Assembly (NCBI RefSeq): GCF_000717645.1
Contig: NZ_JNZZ01000008.1
Span: forward strand, 386,895 to 450,894
Source of the DNA: Streptomyces californicus
GTDB lineage: Bacteria; Actinomycetota; Actinomycetes; Streptomycetales; Streptomycetaceae
Direction of reading: 5' to 3'
DNA length: 64,000 nucleotides
Positions within the stretch are counted from its first letter, which is position 1; every line of letters begins with the position of its first letter. The notes beneath the pieces were generated by a model. That model ran no database searches. It was not told where the DNA came from and was given only the letters and a program-made list of their open reading frames with translations. This document shows positions 18,437 through 28,145 of the stretch, piece after piece. Position numbers and translations under genes: made by a program.

Positions 18437-20414
18437 GGGCGGTGGACCGGGCGGGCCCGCCGGTGGGGCGGGCGGTTCCGCGCCCCCGGACCCGCCCGAG
18501 CGCCCCGCCCCCTCCGCGCCTCCCGGCCCGTCCGGGGCCGCCAGAACGTCCGGGGCCGCCGACGCCAACAGCGCGCCCGGCCCGTCCGAGGCTTCCGGCT
18601 CCTCCGGCGACCCCGGCATCTCCGAGGCCCCCGGCCCGTCCGAGGTTTCCGGCTCCTCCGAGGCCCCCGGCCCGTCGCCCCTGCGCCTGCTCCTCTCGCG
18701 GGTCCGGCCGCACCAGGGTGTCCTGCTCCGCGCGGGGCTGCTCTCGCTCGCGGGCTCCGGGGCGGGACTGGCGATGCCGTTGACCGCGAAGTACGCGGTG
18801 GACGCGTTCGCGGCGGACCGCTCGCCCGCCGGCCCGCTCGTCGCGCTGACCGCGCTGGTGCTGGTCGGCGCCTGTCTCTCCGCGTACGGGCGCTACCTCA
18901 TGTCCCGTACGGGCGAAGGCGTTGTCCTCCGGGCGCGTGACCAACTCGTCGCCCGCATCATGCGGTTGAAGGTGCCGGCGGTGGACCGGCTGACCCCGGG
19001 CGATCTCCAGTCCCGCGTCACCAGCGACACGACCCTGCTCCGTACGGTCCTCTCCAGCGGACTGGTCGAGTCGTTCAACAGCGTGCTGATGCTGCTCGGC
19101 ACGATCGGCTTCATGGCGTACATGGACCTGACGCTGCTCGGCGTGACGCTGGTGGTGATCGTCGGCATCGGGGCGGTGACGTCCCTGCTGATGCCGCGCA
19201 TCCAGCGGGCCCAGCTCCGCGCCCAGGAGTCCGTGGGCGCGATGGGCGCGGCCCTCGACCGGGTGCTCCAGGCGTTCCGCACGGTGAAGGCGAGCGGGGC
19301 GGAGGAGCGGGAGACGGCGGCCGTGGCGGCGGCGGCCCGGCACGCGCACGACCGGGGCGTCACCGTCGCGAAGTGGGCCTCGGTCACGGACGTCACGATG
19401 ATGATGTCGATCCAGCTCGCGTTCCTGGCGGTGCTGGGGGTGGGCGGTGCGCGGGTGGCCTCCGGTTCGCTGGAGATCTCCGCGCTGATCGCGTTCCTGC
19501 TGTACCTCTTCTACCTGATGGGCCCGATCGGCGGCCTGGTCGAGGGCTGGACGGGACTGCAGAGCGGGCTGGCCGCGGTGCGCAGGATCGACGAGGTGGA
19601 GTCGCTGCCCGGCGAACCGGAGCCGGAGACCGCACCCGTGCCCGTACCCGTACGGGATCGGGATACCGCGCGCCCGCTCGGCGTCGCCTTCCAGGACGTG
19701 GTCTTCGGGTACGGGGACGAGCGCGCCCCCGCCCACCAGGGCGTGACGTTCGACGTGCCGGCCGGCGGGATGGTGGCGCTGGTGGGCCCGTCGGGGGCGG
19801 GCAAATCAACGGTGTTCAGCCTGCTGGAACGGTTCTACGACCACGACGGCGGCACGATCTCCGTGGCCGACCGGAACATCCGGGACTGGCCGCTGGCCGA
19901 ACTGCGGGGCGCGCTGGCGTACGTGGAGCAGGACGCTCCGGTCCTTGCCGGGACGCTGCGGGAGAACCTCCTCTTCGCCGCCCCGGAGGCCGACGAGGAG
20001 GCGCTGGCGTCGGCGGTCGCCCGTACCCGGCTGGACGCCCTGGTCGCGCGGCTGCCCGAGGGGCTGGACACGGCGGTCGGCCATCGGGGCGTCACCCTCT
20101 CCGGCGGCGAACGCCAGCGCATCGCCATCGCCCGTGCCCTGCTGCGCCGCCCCCGCCTGCTGCTCCTCGATGAGGTGACCTCGCAACTGGACGCGGTCAA
20201 CGAACAGGCGCTGCGTGACGTGATCCTCGAACTGGCCGAGCAGACCACGGTGTTGGTCATCGCGCACCGCCTCTCCACCGTGCGGCACGCCGACCGCATC
20301 GTGGTCCTGGAGGAGGGCCGGGTCCGCCGGGCGGGCACGCACGAGGAGTTGCTCGCGGAGGATGACCTGTACCGCGAACTGGCGACGACGCAACTGGCGG
20401 CGGACGCGCGGTGA
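18384..20414 (+). CDS. Lasso peptide ABC exporter (D protein, fused TMD-NBD)
   Basis: A 676-residue half-transporter. An unusual N-terminal tail of about 95 residues, rich in Pro, Gly, Ser and Ala, comes first. A six-segment membrane domain follows (from PLRLLLSRVRPHQGVLLRAG on), then an ATPase domain with Walker A VGPSGAGKSTVF near 468, signature TLSGGERQRIAIARALL, Walker B RLLLLDEVTSQLD and the switch His in AHRLSTVRHADRI. It should export the mature lasso peptide and give self-immunity. The GTG start has GGAGGGG in front and lies inside the end of B2. Confidence 0.93.
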   Translation: MGTATGTTADAERNGPPEGGGPGGPAGGAGGSAPPDPPERPAPSAPPGPSGAARTSGAADANSAPGPSEASGSSGDPGISEAPGPSEVSGSSEAPGPSPLRLLLSRVRPHQGVLLRAGLLSLAGSGAGLAMPLTAKYAVDAFAADRSPAGPLVALTALVLVGACLSAYGRYLMSRTGEGVVLRARDQLVARIMRLKVPAVDRLTPGDLQSRVTSDTTLLRTVLSSGLVESFNSVLMLLGTIGFMAYMDLTLLGVTLVVIVGIGAVTSLLMPRIQRAQLRAQESVGAMGAALDRVLQAFRTVKASGAEERETAAVAAAARHAHDRGVTVAKWASVTDVTMMMSIQLAFLAVLGVGGARVASGSLEISALIAFLLYLFYLMGPIGGLVEGWTGLQSGLAAVRRIDEVESLPGEPEPETAPVPVPVRDRDTARPLGVAFQDVVFGYGDERAPAHQGVTFDVPAGGMVALVGPSGAGKSTVFSLLERFYDHDGGTISVADRNIRDWPLAELRGALAYVEQDAPVLAGTLRENLLFAAPEADEEALASAVARTRLDALVARLPEGLDTAVGHRGVTLSGGERQRIAIARALLRRPRLLLLDEVTSQLDAVNEQALRDVILELAEQTTVLVIAHRLSTVRHADRIVVLEEGRVRRAGTHEELLAEDDLYRELATTQLAADAR

Positions 20415-20455
20415 GCGGCGCCGGGCGGGGGCCCGGTCGAGAGGGAGGGCGGGGC

Positions 20456-21606
20456 GTGGACGCGGAGCTGTCGGCCCGGTTCGTGCCGACGCGCGGCTCG
20501 ACGAGGACCTTCCCGGGCGGCTCGCCCTCGCCCGGGAGCTGCTGCGCCAGGACAGCGCCGCCCACCACGAGAGCGGGCTGCGGATCGCGGCGGCCCTGAT
20601 GTCCCGGTGGCGCTCCGCCGTACCGGAACTCCTGTCGGACGTGGCGGAGTTCGTGGACGACCCGGACGAGTCGAACCGGTCCTTCGCGCTCCGGGTCCTC
20701 GCCATGTGCGGTACCGCCGCCCGCCCCTGGTCCGACCGCGCGGCGGCGCACCTCTCCGAGGACGACGAACCGTACGAGCCCGCGCGCCGGCACGCGGTGT
20801 GGATGCTGAGCCGGGCCGGGGACGAACGCTGCGTGGAACCCCTGATCGACGGGCTGTCGTCCGGGCGGGCCACGGGGTTCTCCGCGAGCCCGCCCTACCT
20901 CTCCACCTGCGACTGGGAGAAGAGCGACCTCAACTACACGGAAGCGCTGCGCCCGTTCGCCGTGCGGGCGGAAGCGCTCCCCGTCCCTCTGCCGAAGCAG
21001 GGCGGCGTCCCGGCCGCAGCCGATCGAGACCGCCGTTCCTCCATCCCGCAGGACGCCACGGAAAGGGCCCGAGTCCGGTGGCGGAAGACCGGCGACCCGA
21101 ACGAAGTCGTGCACTCCCTGCTGGAGTTGACGGCGAACAGCGCCCGGAAGGCGTACGCGACCCCGGGCGGCGTGAAGCCCCTGCTCCTGCTCGCCGAGAT
21201 CGCCGCCACACATCCGCCCGTGGCCGACGAGGTGGCGGGCCGGCTCGAGGCCACCGCCCGGGCGCGCGTCGAGGGCGACTGCCGCTTCGAGGCGATGACG
21301 CTCCTGCGGGCCCTGTGGGAGCTGACCCGGGATGGCCACCAGGTGGCCCCCGCCCTGGCCGACCTCGTCCGGATCTGCCCACCCGGCGGCGCGCCGCCCA
21401 CGATCGTGGAAGCCGTGGAACTCCTCGCCGAGGTCGCGGCCGCCGACCCGCCGGCCGCGACGGCCGTCGCCCCGCGGGTCCGGCACCTGCTCGACACCGA
21501 CGAGCGCCCCGTCCGTCACGACCAGTGGCGCGCCGTCCTCAGCGACGATGCGCTGCTCGCGGCGGTACGCACGGTGGTCGGGGCGGCTCAGGCAGCGGGG
21601 GCGTAG
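20456..21606 (+). pseudogene. HEAT-repeat-like protein, 5' end probably frameshifted
   Basis: From about 20480 one frame reads as a continuous helical-repeat protein of about 370 residues (ADARLDEDLPGRLALAREL, SAVPELLSDVAEFVDDP, EPYEPARRHAVWMLSRAGD and more), resembling HEAT/PBS-lyase-type repeats. This frame has no start codon before the ATG at 20599, inside the first repeat. A good Shine-Dalgarno (GAGGGAGGG) with GTG at 20456 (VDAELSARF) lies in another frame, so a one-base slip near 20480 would restore a full gene. It follows the lasso exporter closely, but nothing ties it to the lasso pathway. Confidence 0.55.
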
Positions 21607-21635
21607 CCCGTACGGGGCGGGGGAGGCCGTGCGGT

Positions 21636-23126
21636 TCAGCAGTGGCCGGGGCGGGCGTACACGGTGATCTGTGCTCGCGTCACCCTGCGCGTGCCGCACT
21701 CCTCGAAGCGCGCACGGAGGACGGCTTCCTTGGCGTCCCGGCGCCCGGTGGAGTCGCGTGGTTCTCCGAACACGTCCCGGACGGCGACGACGCGCCGCTG
21801 GGCGGTGAGCCGTTCCCGGATCACCGCCGGTGCGAGTTCGGCGCCGAAGAGGGTGCCCGAGGCGGCGGGGGAGTCCGCCAGCGCCACATCGTCGAGCTCC
21901 GCGTACCCATCGGGCGTGGCGAGGACCCAGGCGCGACGGGCCGGGAGGAAGACCAGCCCGTCGCCGGGCGCACCCATCTCCCGTACGGCTTCGGCGACGG
22001 CGGTCACGTCGTCCGACCGGCTCGCCGGGGTCCGCAGCTCGCGGGAGGCGGGCAGCACGGCGAGGGTGACGAGCGCGGAGGCGACGGCGACGACCGGAAC
22101 GGGGAGACGCGGTCCGCGGAGGGGGCCGCGAGCGCGGAGGCGAGTGAGGACGTGGCGGAGGGCCCGGTCCAGGGCGGCCCCGGTGAGCAGGGCGAGACCG
22201 ATGGATCCGTAGAGGACGTACCGGTCCACGTACAGGGGGCGCAGCGGGGAGAGGGCCAGCAGAAGGCCCGCCGGGAGGAGCAGCAGGGGGAGGGCGAGCG
22301 CGGGAACGCCCCCTGCCGCCGTTGTGCCGCCGCCGGTCCGGCCGCTCAGGAGGAGGAGCGCGCAGGCCACGCCGACAGCGGAGACGACGGCCTGATCGAC
22401 GAGGTCGGACAGGGCCGGGGCGGCGATCCAGGACACCTGTCCGGACTGAGTGGCGCTGACGAGTGCGAGCGGGGCCAGTGAGGCGCTCACGACGGACGCG
22501 GTCGTGGCCCAGGGGCGGAGCCCGGTCCGGGAGAGGGCCGCGGTGACGCCGTGGGCGACCAGGCCCAGGACGGCGAAGGCGTGCACCAGGCACGCCACCA
22601 GCATGACGGCCCCGTATCCCGCCCATCGGAACCGGCGCCCGAACTGCTGCGCTCCGAGCCATGACCGCCGCTCGCCGCGTGCCGCCCGCCGTTTCCGGCT
22701 GCCGGCGTCGAGGGCGTCCAGCAGCAGCCACGTGCCCCACGTCATGAGGGCGCAGACGAGAGCGTACGAGCGGCCCTCCTGGGCGTACCGCTGCAGGGAG
22801 GGGAGCAGAGCCAGGACGAGCCCCGCGAACAGGCCCGCACGCGGGCCGGCCAGGCGGCGTCCGAGCAGGCCGACCCCGGCCGCCGTCGCGGCGACGGCGA
22901 GCACCGAGGGGAGCCGGAGGGCGACCGTGCCGCCCTCCCAGAGAGCGAACACGGCGTGCATGAGGAAGTAGTGCAGACCGTGCACGACGTCGGCCTCCGC
23001 CAGCAGCCGCGCGATGTCCGAGGTGCTCCGGTGGGCCACTTCGTAGGTGACGGCCTCGTCGCTCCACAGGGAGTCCTGCCGCCGGATGCCCCAGAACCCC
23101 AGGGCGAGCGCGGCCGCGGCGGGCAC
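21636..23126 (-). CDS. GT-C type membrane glycosyltransferase (GT39-like)
   Basis: A 496-residue polytopic protein of the PMT/ArnT-like superfamily. The first outside loop has the family's acidic motif (RRQDSLWSDEAVTYEVAHRS), followed by DVVHGLHYFLMHAVFALWEG and LPSLQRYAQEGRSYALV. About ten hydrophobic helices follow, then a C-terminal outside domain of about 130 residues. By family it transfers a sugar from a polyprenyl-phosphate donor outside the membrane. The GTG start at 23126 is only a few residues before the first helix, and the frame upstream has no other start before a stop, so the N-terminal cytoplasmic tail seems lost. Confidence 0.8.
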   Translation of the reverse strand: MPAAAALALGFWGIRRQDSLWSDEAVTYEVAHRSTSDIARLLAEADVVHGLHYFLMHAVFALWEGGTVALRLPSVLAVAATAAGVGLLGRRLAGPRAGLFAGLVLALLPSLQRYAQEGRSYALVCALMTWGTWLLLDALDAGSRKRRAARGERRSWLGAQQFGRRFRWAGYGAVMLVACLVHAFAVLGLVAHGVTAALSRTGLRPWATTASVVSASLAPLALVSATQSGQVSWIAAPALSDLVDQAVVSAVGVACALLLLSGRTGGGTTAAGGVPALALPLLLLPAGLLLALSPLRPLYVDRYVLYGSIGLALLTGAALDRALRHVLTRLRARGPLRGPRLPVPVVAVASALVTLAVLPASRELRTPASRSDDVTAVAEAVREMGAPGDGLVFLPARRAWVLATPDGYAELDDVALADSPAASGTLFGAELAPAVIRERLTAQRRVVAVRDVFGEPRDSTGRRDAKEAVLRARFEECGTRRVTRAQITVYARPGHC

Positions 23127-23375
23127 GAGGGCGGGGGCGAGCGCACGGGCTCGGCGCTCTGGCCGGCCCGCTGCGGCGGACGGTCTCCCGCGCGCCGGCG
23201 GAGGAGTGAGGGCGGCCCGGGACGCGGGTGAGGGTGCGGTGGCGATGGTCGGCTCCGGAGGCGGGCGGGTCTCGTACCGGCGCTGCGGGAGGCCGCCGCC
23301 GCGTCACCGACCGGACCGGGGAGCCGGCCGTCGAGCGGGTCGGCGGGGCAGGAGCCGGGGGGACCGGCGGATCGG

Positions 23376-26300
23376 GTGCCGAGCGGGTCGGCAGGGCGGG
23401 TGCCGGGCGGCCAGGCGGATCGGGTGCCGGTCGGACCCGCGTCCGTTCCGCCGGGCAGGACGCCGGTCGAGCGGCCCTCCGCCATCAGGATTCTGACGCC
23501 GGGGGAGCACCCCTCCCGCGTCGCCCCGGCTCTGTTCGCGGATGACGCGGTCGTGCTGGTGGACCAGTTCGAAGAGGTGTTCACGCTCTGCCGGAGCCAG
23601 ACGGAGCGGACGGACTTCATCGAGCTGATCGCCACCGCGCGGGCCCGTGTCGTGATCGCCGTCCGGTCGGACTTCTACGGTCGGTGCGCCGAGTTCGCGT
23701 CCCTGGCCCTCGCGCTGCGGCCCTCCACCCTCCTCCTCGGCCCCATGACGTCGGAGCAACTGCGACAGGCGATCGTCGGCCCGGCGACTGCGGAACGTCT
23801 GATCGTGGAGCGGGAGTTGACCGCCCGGATCCTCGCCGACGTGGAAGGCGAACCGGGTGGGCTCCCGCTGATGTCGCACGCCCTGCTGGAGGTCTGGCAC
23901 AGGCGGCGGGGCCGGACGATGACCGTGGCCGCGTACGAGGAGATCGGCGGTGTACGGGGCGCGATCGCCCATACGGCCGAGGCCCTGTTCGCCGGCTTCG
24001 ACGACGTACGGGCGCGGACCGCCCGCACGCTGCTGTTGCGGCTCGTCACGCCGGGAGGCGGTACCGCGGACACCGGTCGCCCGGTCGCCCGCAGCGAACT
24101 GACAGGCATGGAGGGACTGGACCACGCGGAGCAGGTGCTGGAACTCCTGCTGAGAGCGCGTCTGTTGACCGCCGACTCCGACACGGTGAGCCTGGCCCAT
24201 GAAGCGCTCATCGGGGCGTGGCCCCGGTTGCGTTCATGGATCGAGGCGGACCGTGAACTGCTGCGCCTGCAGAGAAGGTTGACGGAGGCCGCGGCGACGT
24301 GGACCGATCTGGGGCGGGATCCCGGCGCTCTGTACCGGGGGAGCCAACTGGAGTCGGCGGTCGAGGCGTTCGGCAACGAAGCCGCCGATGTGCGCGCGCT
24401 CACGCCCCACGGCCGCGCGAGCGGGCTGACGTCCGTCGAGCGGGCGTTCCTGACGGCCGGCCTCGCCGCGTACGAGGGGGAGCGGCGCGCTTCCGCCCGG
24501 GCGGCGCGTGTGCTGCGCGGGCTCGTCGCCGCCCTGTCGGTGCTGCTCTGCCTGGCCGTGGTCGCCGGACTCACCGCCCGCGAGCAGAGCCGTACGGCTG
24601 ACCGCAGGGCGGACGAGGCGGAGGCCCGCAGGATCGCGGCCGTGGCGGGTACGCTGCGCCGCTCGGACCCCCGGGCCGCCCTGCGGCTGAGCGTGGCCGC
24701 CTGGCGTATCGCCGATGTTCCGGAGACCCGGGAAGCGTTGTACGGCGCCGCCGCCCAGCGTGAGGTGGGCCTGCTCGAAGCGGGGTCCGGTGGCGGGGGC
24801 CCGGACCGAAATGACACCTGGCGGCGGCTCAGCCAGGACGGTCGCACGCTCACCGTGGTGGGCCCGGACCGCACCCGGCGCTGGGACGTCGCGACGGGCC
24901 GCCCGCTGCCCGATCTGCCGGGCCCGGGGCGGCAGGCCGCGTCCATCGTGGCGGTCAGCCCCGACACGGGCACGGTCGCCCTCCGGACCCCCGGGGGTGT
25001 GCGGTTGTGGGACCTCGCCGCCGGGGGGTTCGCGGGGGGCGCGTTCGGCCCGCCGGGCGACGAGGTCGATGCGTGGTTCGGCGCGGCCGCGCGCACGGTC
25101 GTCGTGCACCGGCGCGGGGGACCGGTCCAGGTCTGGGACGCGCGCGAGGGCCGGATGTCGCTCGATACGGGGCGGAGCCGGGGGGAGGTCCGGGCCCTGG
25201 CGGTCGCGCGGGAGGGGCCGCTGCTCGCTTTCTGCCCGGACGGTGACGTGCTCCAGGTGTGGGACGTACACGCGGGCCGCGAGCTGTCGACGCCCTGGGC
25301 GGCGGAGGCCGACGTGTGCGGCCGGGGCGAGTTCCAGTTCACCCCGGACGGGCGGGCGCTCGCGGTCGGCGTCCCGTCCGGGGTGAGGAGCTGGGAGGTG
25401 CGGTCGGGGCGGGAGCGCCCGCGGATCCGCACGGAGGGCGCGGGGCGGACGGCGGCGGGGACCGTCCCGGACGCGGCGTTCAGCGCGGACGGGTCCCTCG
25501 TCGCGACGCTGGCCGCCGGGTCACTGCTGCTCTGGTCCGCCGACGACCCGTCCACCCCGCTCTTCCGCCACCGGGTCCCCGCGTCGAGCACGAGCGAGCT
25601 GACCCTCGATGTGGAGAACGGGGTGGTCCGCTACACGGCGGGCGACAACCTTGCCAGCGCGGTGCACACCGTCTCCCTGACCGGCGTCGCATCGGGCGAG
25701 GGGCGGCAGCACGGCGTCGGGCAGCACGGCGATCAGCGGCAGGGCGGTACGCGGCAGGGCGGCGAGCAGGACGGCGGCGGGCAGGAAGACCCGCGAGGCG
25801 AGGGCGAGCAGGCAGCCGCCCGGGAGGGCGGGCGGAAGGACGGCCGGGGAGTCCGCTTCGACGCGGCCCGGTTCAACCAGGACGGCACGAGACTCCTCAC
25901 CGTGCGCCCGGGGAGGGTCGAGCTCCGCGACGGGGCGACGGGCGGTCTGCACGACGCCTTCGCGGCCGCACCGGCCTGTAGCGGCTGCCCGCCCGTTCCG
26001 CCGACGTCCTTCAGCCCGGACGGCCGGACCCTGGCCTACGTGAGCGCGCCGGACACCGTCACCCTGCGCACGACCGGCCCGCGCCCCTCGGTGACGGCCC
26101 TCCCCTCGCTCTCCGGCGTCGACGGCATCGCGGCCGGAGGCCCGCACTCGGCGGTCGTGACCCGGATGTCGTACGGAGTCGACCTCCTGGCCCGGGACGT
26201 ACCCCGGAGGACGCTTCCGCGTGAGCGGTACGGACGGCTCCGCGACCGTGACCGGAGCGGCAGGATCATCACGGACGAACGCCGGCTGATCGTTCCGGGC

Positions 26301-26816
26301 AGCGCCGGTGGAAAGGCGAGCGCGGTTGCCGTCATGCGGGGCGAAGGCCCGGCGGAGACAGCCGCGTTCAGCCCGGACGGCCGCTATCTCGCCATGAGCG
26401 ACCACGAGGGCCGCGTCACGCTGTGGGACGGTGACGGCAGGACCCGGCTGGCGGTCCTCACCGCCGGTGCGGAGGCGGGTACGGGGCAGGAGAGGGGGCC
26501 CTCGGCTCTGGCGTTCTCGGCGGACGGCGCGGTGGTGGCGGTGGGCGACGCTGACGGCGGGTTGCGCTTCTGGCCCACGGACGCCCCCAGGTCGGCGGGC
26601 TCCCCGCTTCCCCCGGCGGACGGCCCGGTCCTCGCCCTCGCCTTCGGTCCGGACGCCTCCCACGTGCGGGTGGCGACTTCCCGCACCCCGGTCCGTACGT
26701 ACCCGCTGGGCCTGGAACGTACGGCCGCGTCGGTGTGCGCGAGGGCGGGCGGCGGGATGACCCGGCAGGAGTGGGCGTTGTACCTGCCGGCCGTCACGTA
26801 CCGCGCCACGTGCTGA
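23376..26816 (+). CDS. STAND NTPase with C-terminal WD40 repeats, lacking its N-terminal domains
   Basis: About 1146 residues. Family similarity begins only at about 23480 (AIRILTPGEHPSRVAPALF), directly before the Walker B region VVLVDQFEEVFTLC. The N-terminal sensor and the Walker A P-loop expected in nSTAND1-WD40 proteins are absent. The helical domain (EGEPGGLPLMSHALLEVWHRR, LSLAHEALIGAWPRLRSWI), one membrane segment (about 380-397) and WD-like blades (LWDLAAGG, VWDAREGR, VWDVHAGREL, TLWDGDGRTRL) remain. A Gln/Gly-rich insertion lies at 25690-25860. Without a P-loop it cannot act as a normal STAND switch, so it may be decaying. The start codon is arbitrary. Confidence 0.75.
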   Translation: MPSGSAGRVPGGQADRVPVGPASVPPGRTPVERPSAIRILTPGEHPSRVAPALFADDAVVLVDQFEEVFTLCRSQTERTDFIELIATARARVVIAVRSDFYGRCAEFASLALALRPSTLLLGPMTSEQLRQAIVGPATAERLIVERELTARILADVEGEPGGLPLMSHALLEVWHRRRGRTMTVAAYEEIGGVRGAIAHTAEALFAGFDDVRARTARTLLLRLVTPGGGTADTGRPVARSELTGMEGLDHAEQVLELLLRARLLTADSDTVSLAHEALIGAWPRLRSWIEADRELLRLQRRLTEAAATWTDLGRDPGALYRGSQLESAVEAFGNEAADVRALTPHGRASGLTSVERAFLTAGLAAYEGERRASARAARVLRGLVAALSVLLCLAVVAGLTAREQSRTADRRADEAEARRIAAVAGTLRRSDPRAALRLSVAAWRIADVPETREALYGAAAQREVGLLEAGSGGGGPDRNDTWRRLSQDGRTLTVVGPDRTRRWDVATGRPLPDLPGPGRQAASIVAVSPDTGTVALRTPGGVRLWDLAAGGFAGGAFGPPGDEVDAWFGAAARTVVVHRRGGPVQVWDAREGRMSLDTGRSRGEVRALAVAREGPLLAFCPDGDVLQVWDVHAGRELSTPWAAEADVCGRGEFQFTPDGRALAVGVPSGVRSWEVRSGRERPRIRTEGAGRTAAGTVPDAAFSADGSLVATLAAGSLLLWSADDPSTPLFRHRVPASSTSELTLDVENGVVRYTAGDNLASAVHTVSLTGVASGEGRQHGVGQHGDQRQGGTRQGGEQDGGGQEDPRGEGEQAAAREGGRKDGRGVRFDAARFNQDGTRLLTVRPGRVELRDGATGGLHDAFAAAPACSGCPPVPPTSFSPDGRTLAYVSAPDTVTLRTTGPRPSVTALPSLSGVDGIAAGGPHSAVVTRMSYGVDLLARDVPRRTLPRERYGRLRDRDRSGRIITDERRLIVPGSAGGKASAVAVMRGEGPAETAAFSPDGRYLAMSDHEGRVTLWDGDGRTRLAVLTAGAEAGTGQERGPSALAFSADGAVVAVGDADGGLRFWPTDAPRSAGSPLPPADGPVLALAFGPDASHVRVATSRTPVRTYPLGLERTAASVCARAGGGMTRQEWALYLPAVTYRATC

Positions 26817-27037
26817 GCACGTACTGAAGAGGCGGCACGGGACGACGGTCATGTGCACGTCGTCCGGCGCCGGCGCCTGGGGCCTTCCGGCCGGAGTACG
26901 GGGGTACCGCACCATCCCCTCGCTCCGTGATGGAGCTGTCCTGTGACGACCGTCACCACGAATTCTCCGGGGGCGTGTCGACCGGATGGGCGGCGGCGGG
27001 CGTATACCCGGTGAAGCGAAAGACCCGGGAGCGACAT

Positions 27038-27541
27038 GTGACCGTCGAGGAGTTCGAAGAGTTCTACGCCCAGGCGGTCGCGCGGCTCACAGGACAGCTG
27101 TACGTGATGACCGGCGACCTCCAGGAGGCGCAGGACGTCGTGCAGGAAGCGTTCGTCAAGGCGTGGGTGCGGCGGGGGCGGCTGGAGCGTGAGGGGCAGC
27201 CCGAGGCGTGGATCCGTACCGTCGCCTGGCGGCTCGCGGTGAGCCGTTGGCGCTTCCGGCGGCGCTCCGCGGACGCGTGGGGCCTGGGGAGCGGGCGGTC
27301 GCCGGAGCACGTGGAGCCGCCGGGGCCGGACCACGTGGCGCTGGTCGCCGCGCTCCGGGAGCTGCCCGCCCAGCAGCGGCGGACGTTGACCCTGCACTAC
27401 CTGTGCGACCTCACGGTCGAGCAGATCGCCGGGGAGACCGGGCTTTCCACCAGCACGATCAAGACGCATCTGGTTCGCGGCAGGGCGGCGCTCGCGCACC
27501 GGCTGCAGGACCCCCGCATCGAGGAGGCACGTGATGTCTGA
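27038..27541 (+). CDS. ECF-type RNA polymerase sigma factor (SigE-like family)
   Basis: About 167 residues. Region 2 is FEEFYAQAVARLTGQLYVMTGDLQEAQDVVQEAFVKAW and region 4 is LRELPAQQRRTLTLHYLCDLTVEQIAGETGLSTSTIKTHLVRGRAALAHRL, with a short linker between them. The GTG at 27038 has GGGAG at good spacing; a GTG at 27011 is an alternative. It overlaps the next gene by 8 nt, a membrane protein that probably modulates it. Confidence 0.92.
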   Translation: MTVEEFEEFYAQAVARLTGQLYVMTGDLQEAQDVVQEAFVKAWVRRGRLEREGQPEAWIRTVAWRLAVSRWRFRRRSADAWGLGSGRSPEHVEPPGPDHVALVAALRELPAQQRRTLTLHYLCDLTVEQIAGETGLSTSTIKTHLVRGRAALAHRLQDPRIEEARDV

Positions 27542-28025
27542 ACGGCGGGATCCGTTGCGGTCCCTGTTCCGGGAGGCCGGCGAGTTCGGGCAGATCCGCG
27601 CCGAAGCGGACGACGCGGCGAGGATCACCCAGCGCGGCATGCGCGCCCAGCGCCGGCGGATGGCCGCGGTCGCGGTGGGCGTCTGCCTGGTCGTGGGCGG
27701 GGGTGGCGCCGCGGCGGTGGGCCTGCTGCCGGTACGGCCGCAGCCCGTCGCCCCGGCCACCGACCCGACGCCCAGCTACCCGTCGCCCGTCCCCTCCGAG
27801 CGCCTGCCGACCGATCCGCCGTCGCCGAGCACCACGCTGCCGAACGACACGTCACCGGGGGAGGCGGGGAGTTCGGGGGCGGAGGACCCCACCGGCCTGC
27901 CCACGCGGACGGCCATGAGCAGGACCACGACGCCGCAGTCACCGCCGTCGGACACGGCCCCGGCCACCGTCAGGACGTCGGCCACCACGTCCGCGACGAC
28001 GGACGGCTCCGGCCCGGTGCCCTGA
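27534..28025 (+). CDS. Single-pass membrane protein, possible anti-sigma partner
   Basis: About 163 residues, overlapping the sigma-factor stop codon. A charged cytoplasmic N-terminus of about 45 residues (RRDPLRSLFREAGEFGQIRAEADDAARITQRG) precedes one membrane helix (MAAVAVGVCLVVGGGGAAAVGLL). The outside tail is long, disordered and Pro/Ser/Thr-rich. No Cys/His zinc anti-sigma motif is present. The partner role is inferred only from the overlap and topology. Confidence 0.75.
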   Translation: MSERRDPLRSLFREAGEFGQIRAEADDAARITQRGMRAQRRRMAAVAVGVCLVVGGGGAAAVGLLPVRPQPVAPATDPTPSYPSPVPSERLPTDPPSPSTTLPNDTSPGEAGSSGAEDPTGLPTRTAMSRTTTPQSPPSDTAPATVRTSATTSATTDGSGPVP

Positions 28026-28145
28026 CCCCGGGGCCGGGCCCCCTACGCTTCTCCCGCGCCCCGGCGGCTACCGGGCCATCCCGTACACCCCCGTACGCCC
28101 CATGCCCCACCCTGCCTCGGCGCACCCGCGAGGCGCGCCCGAAAG

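Noticed and set aside
20456..21606. HEAT-like protein as lasso immunity factor
   Set aside because: Only its position supports this; its 5' end appears broken, and the exporter already explains immunity.
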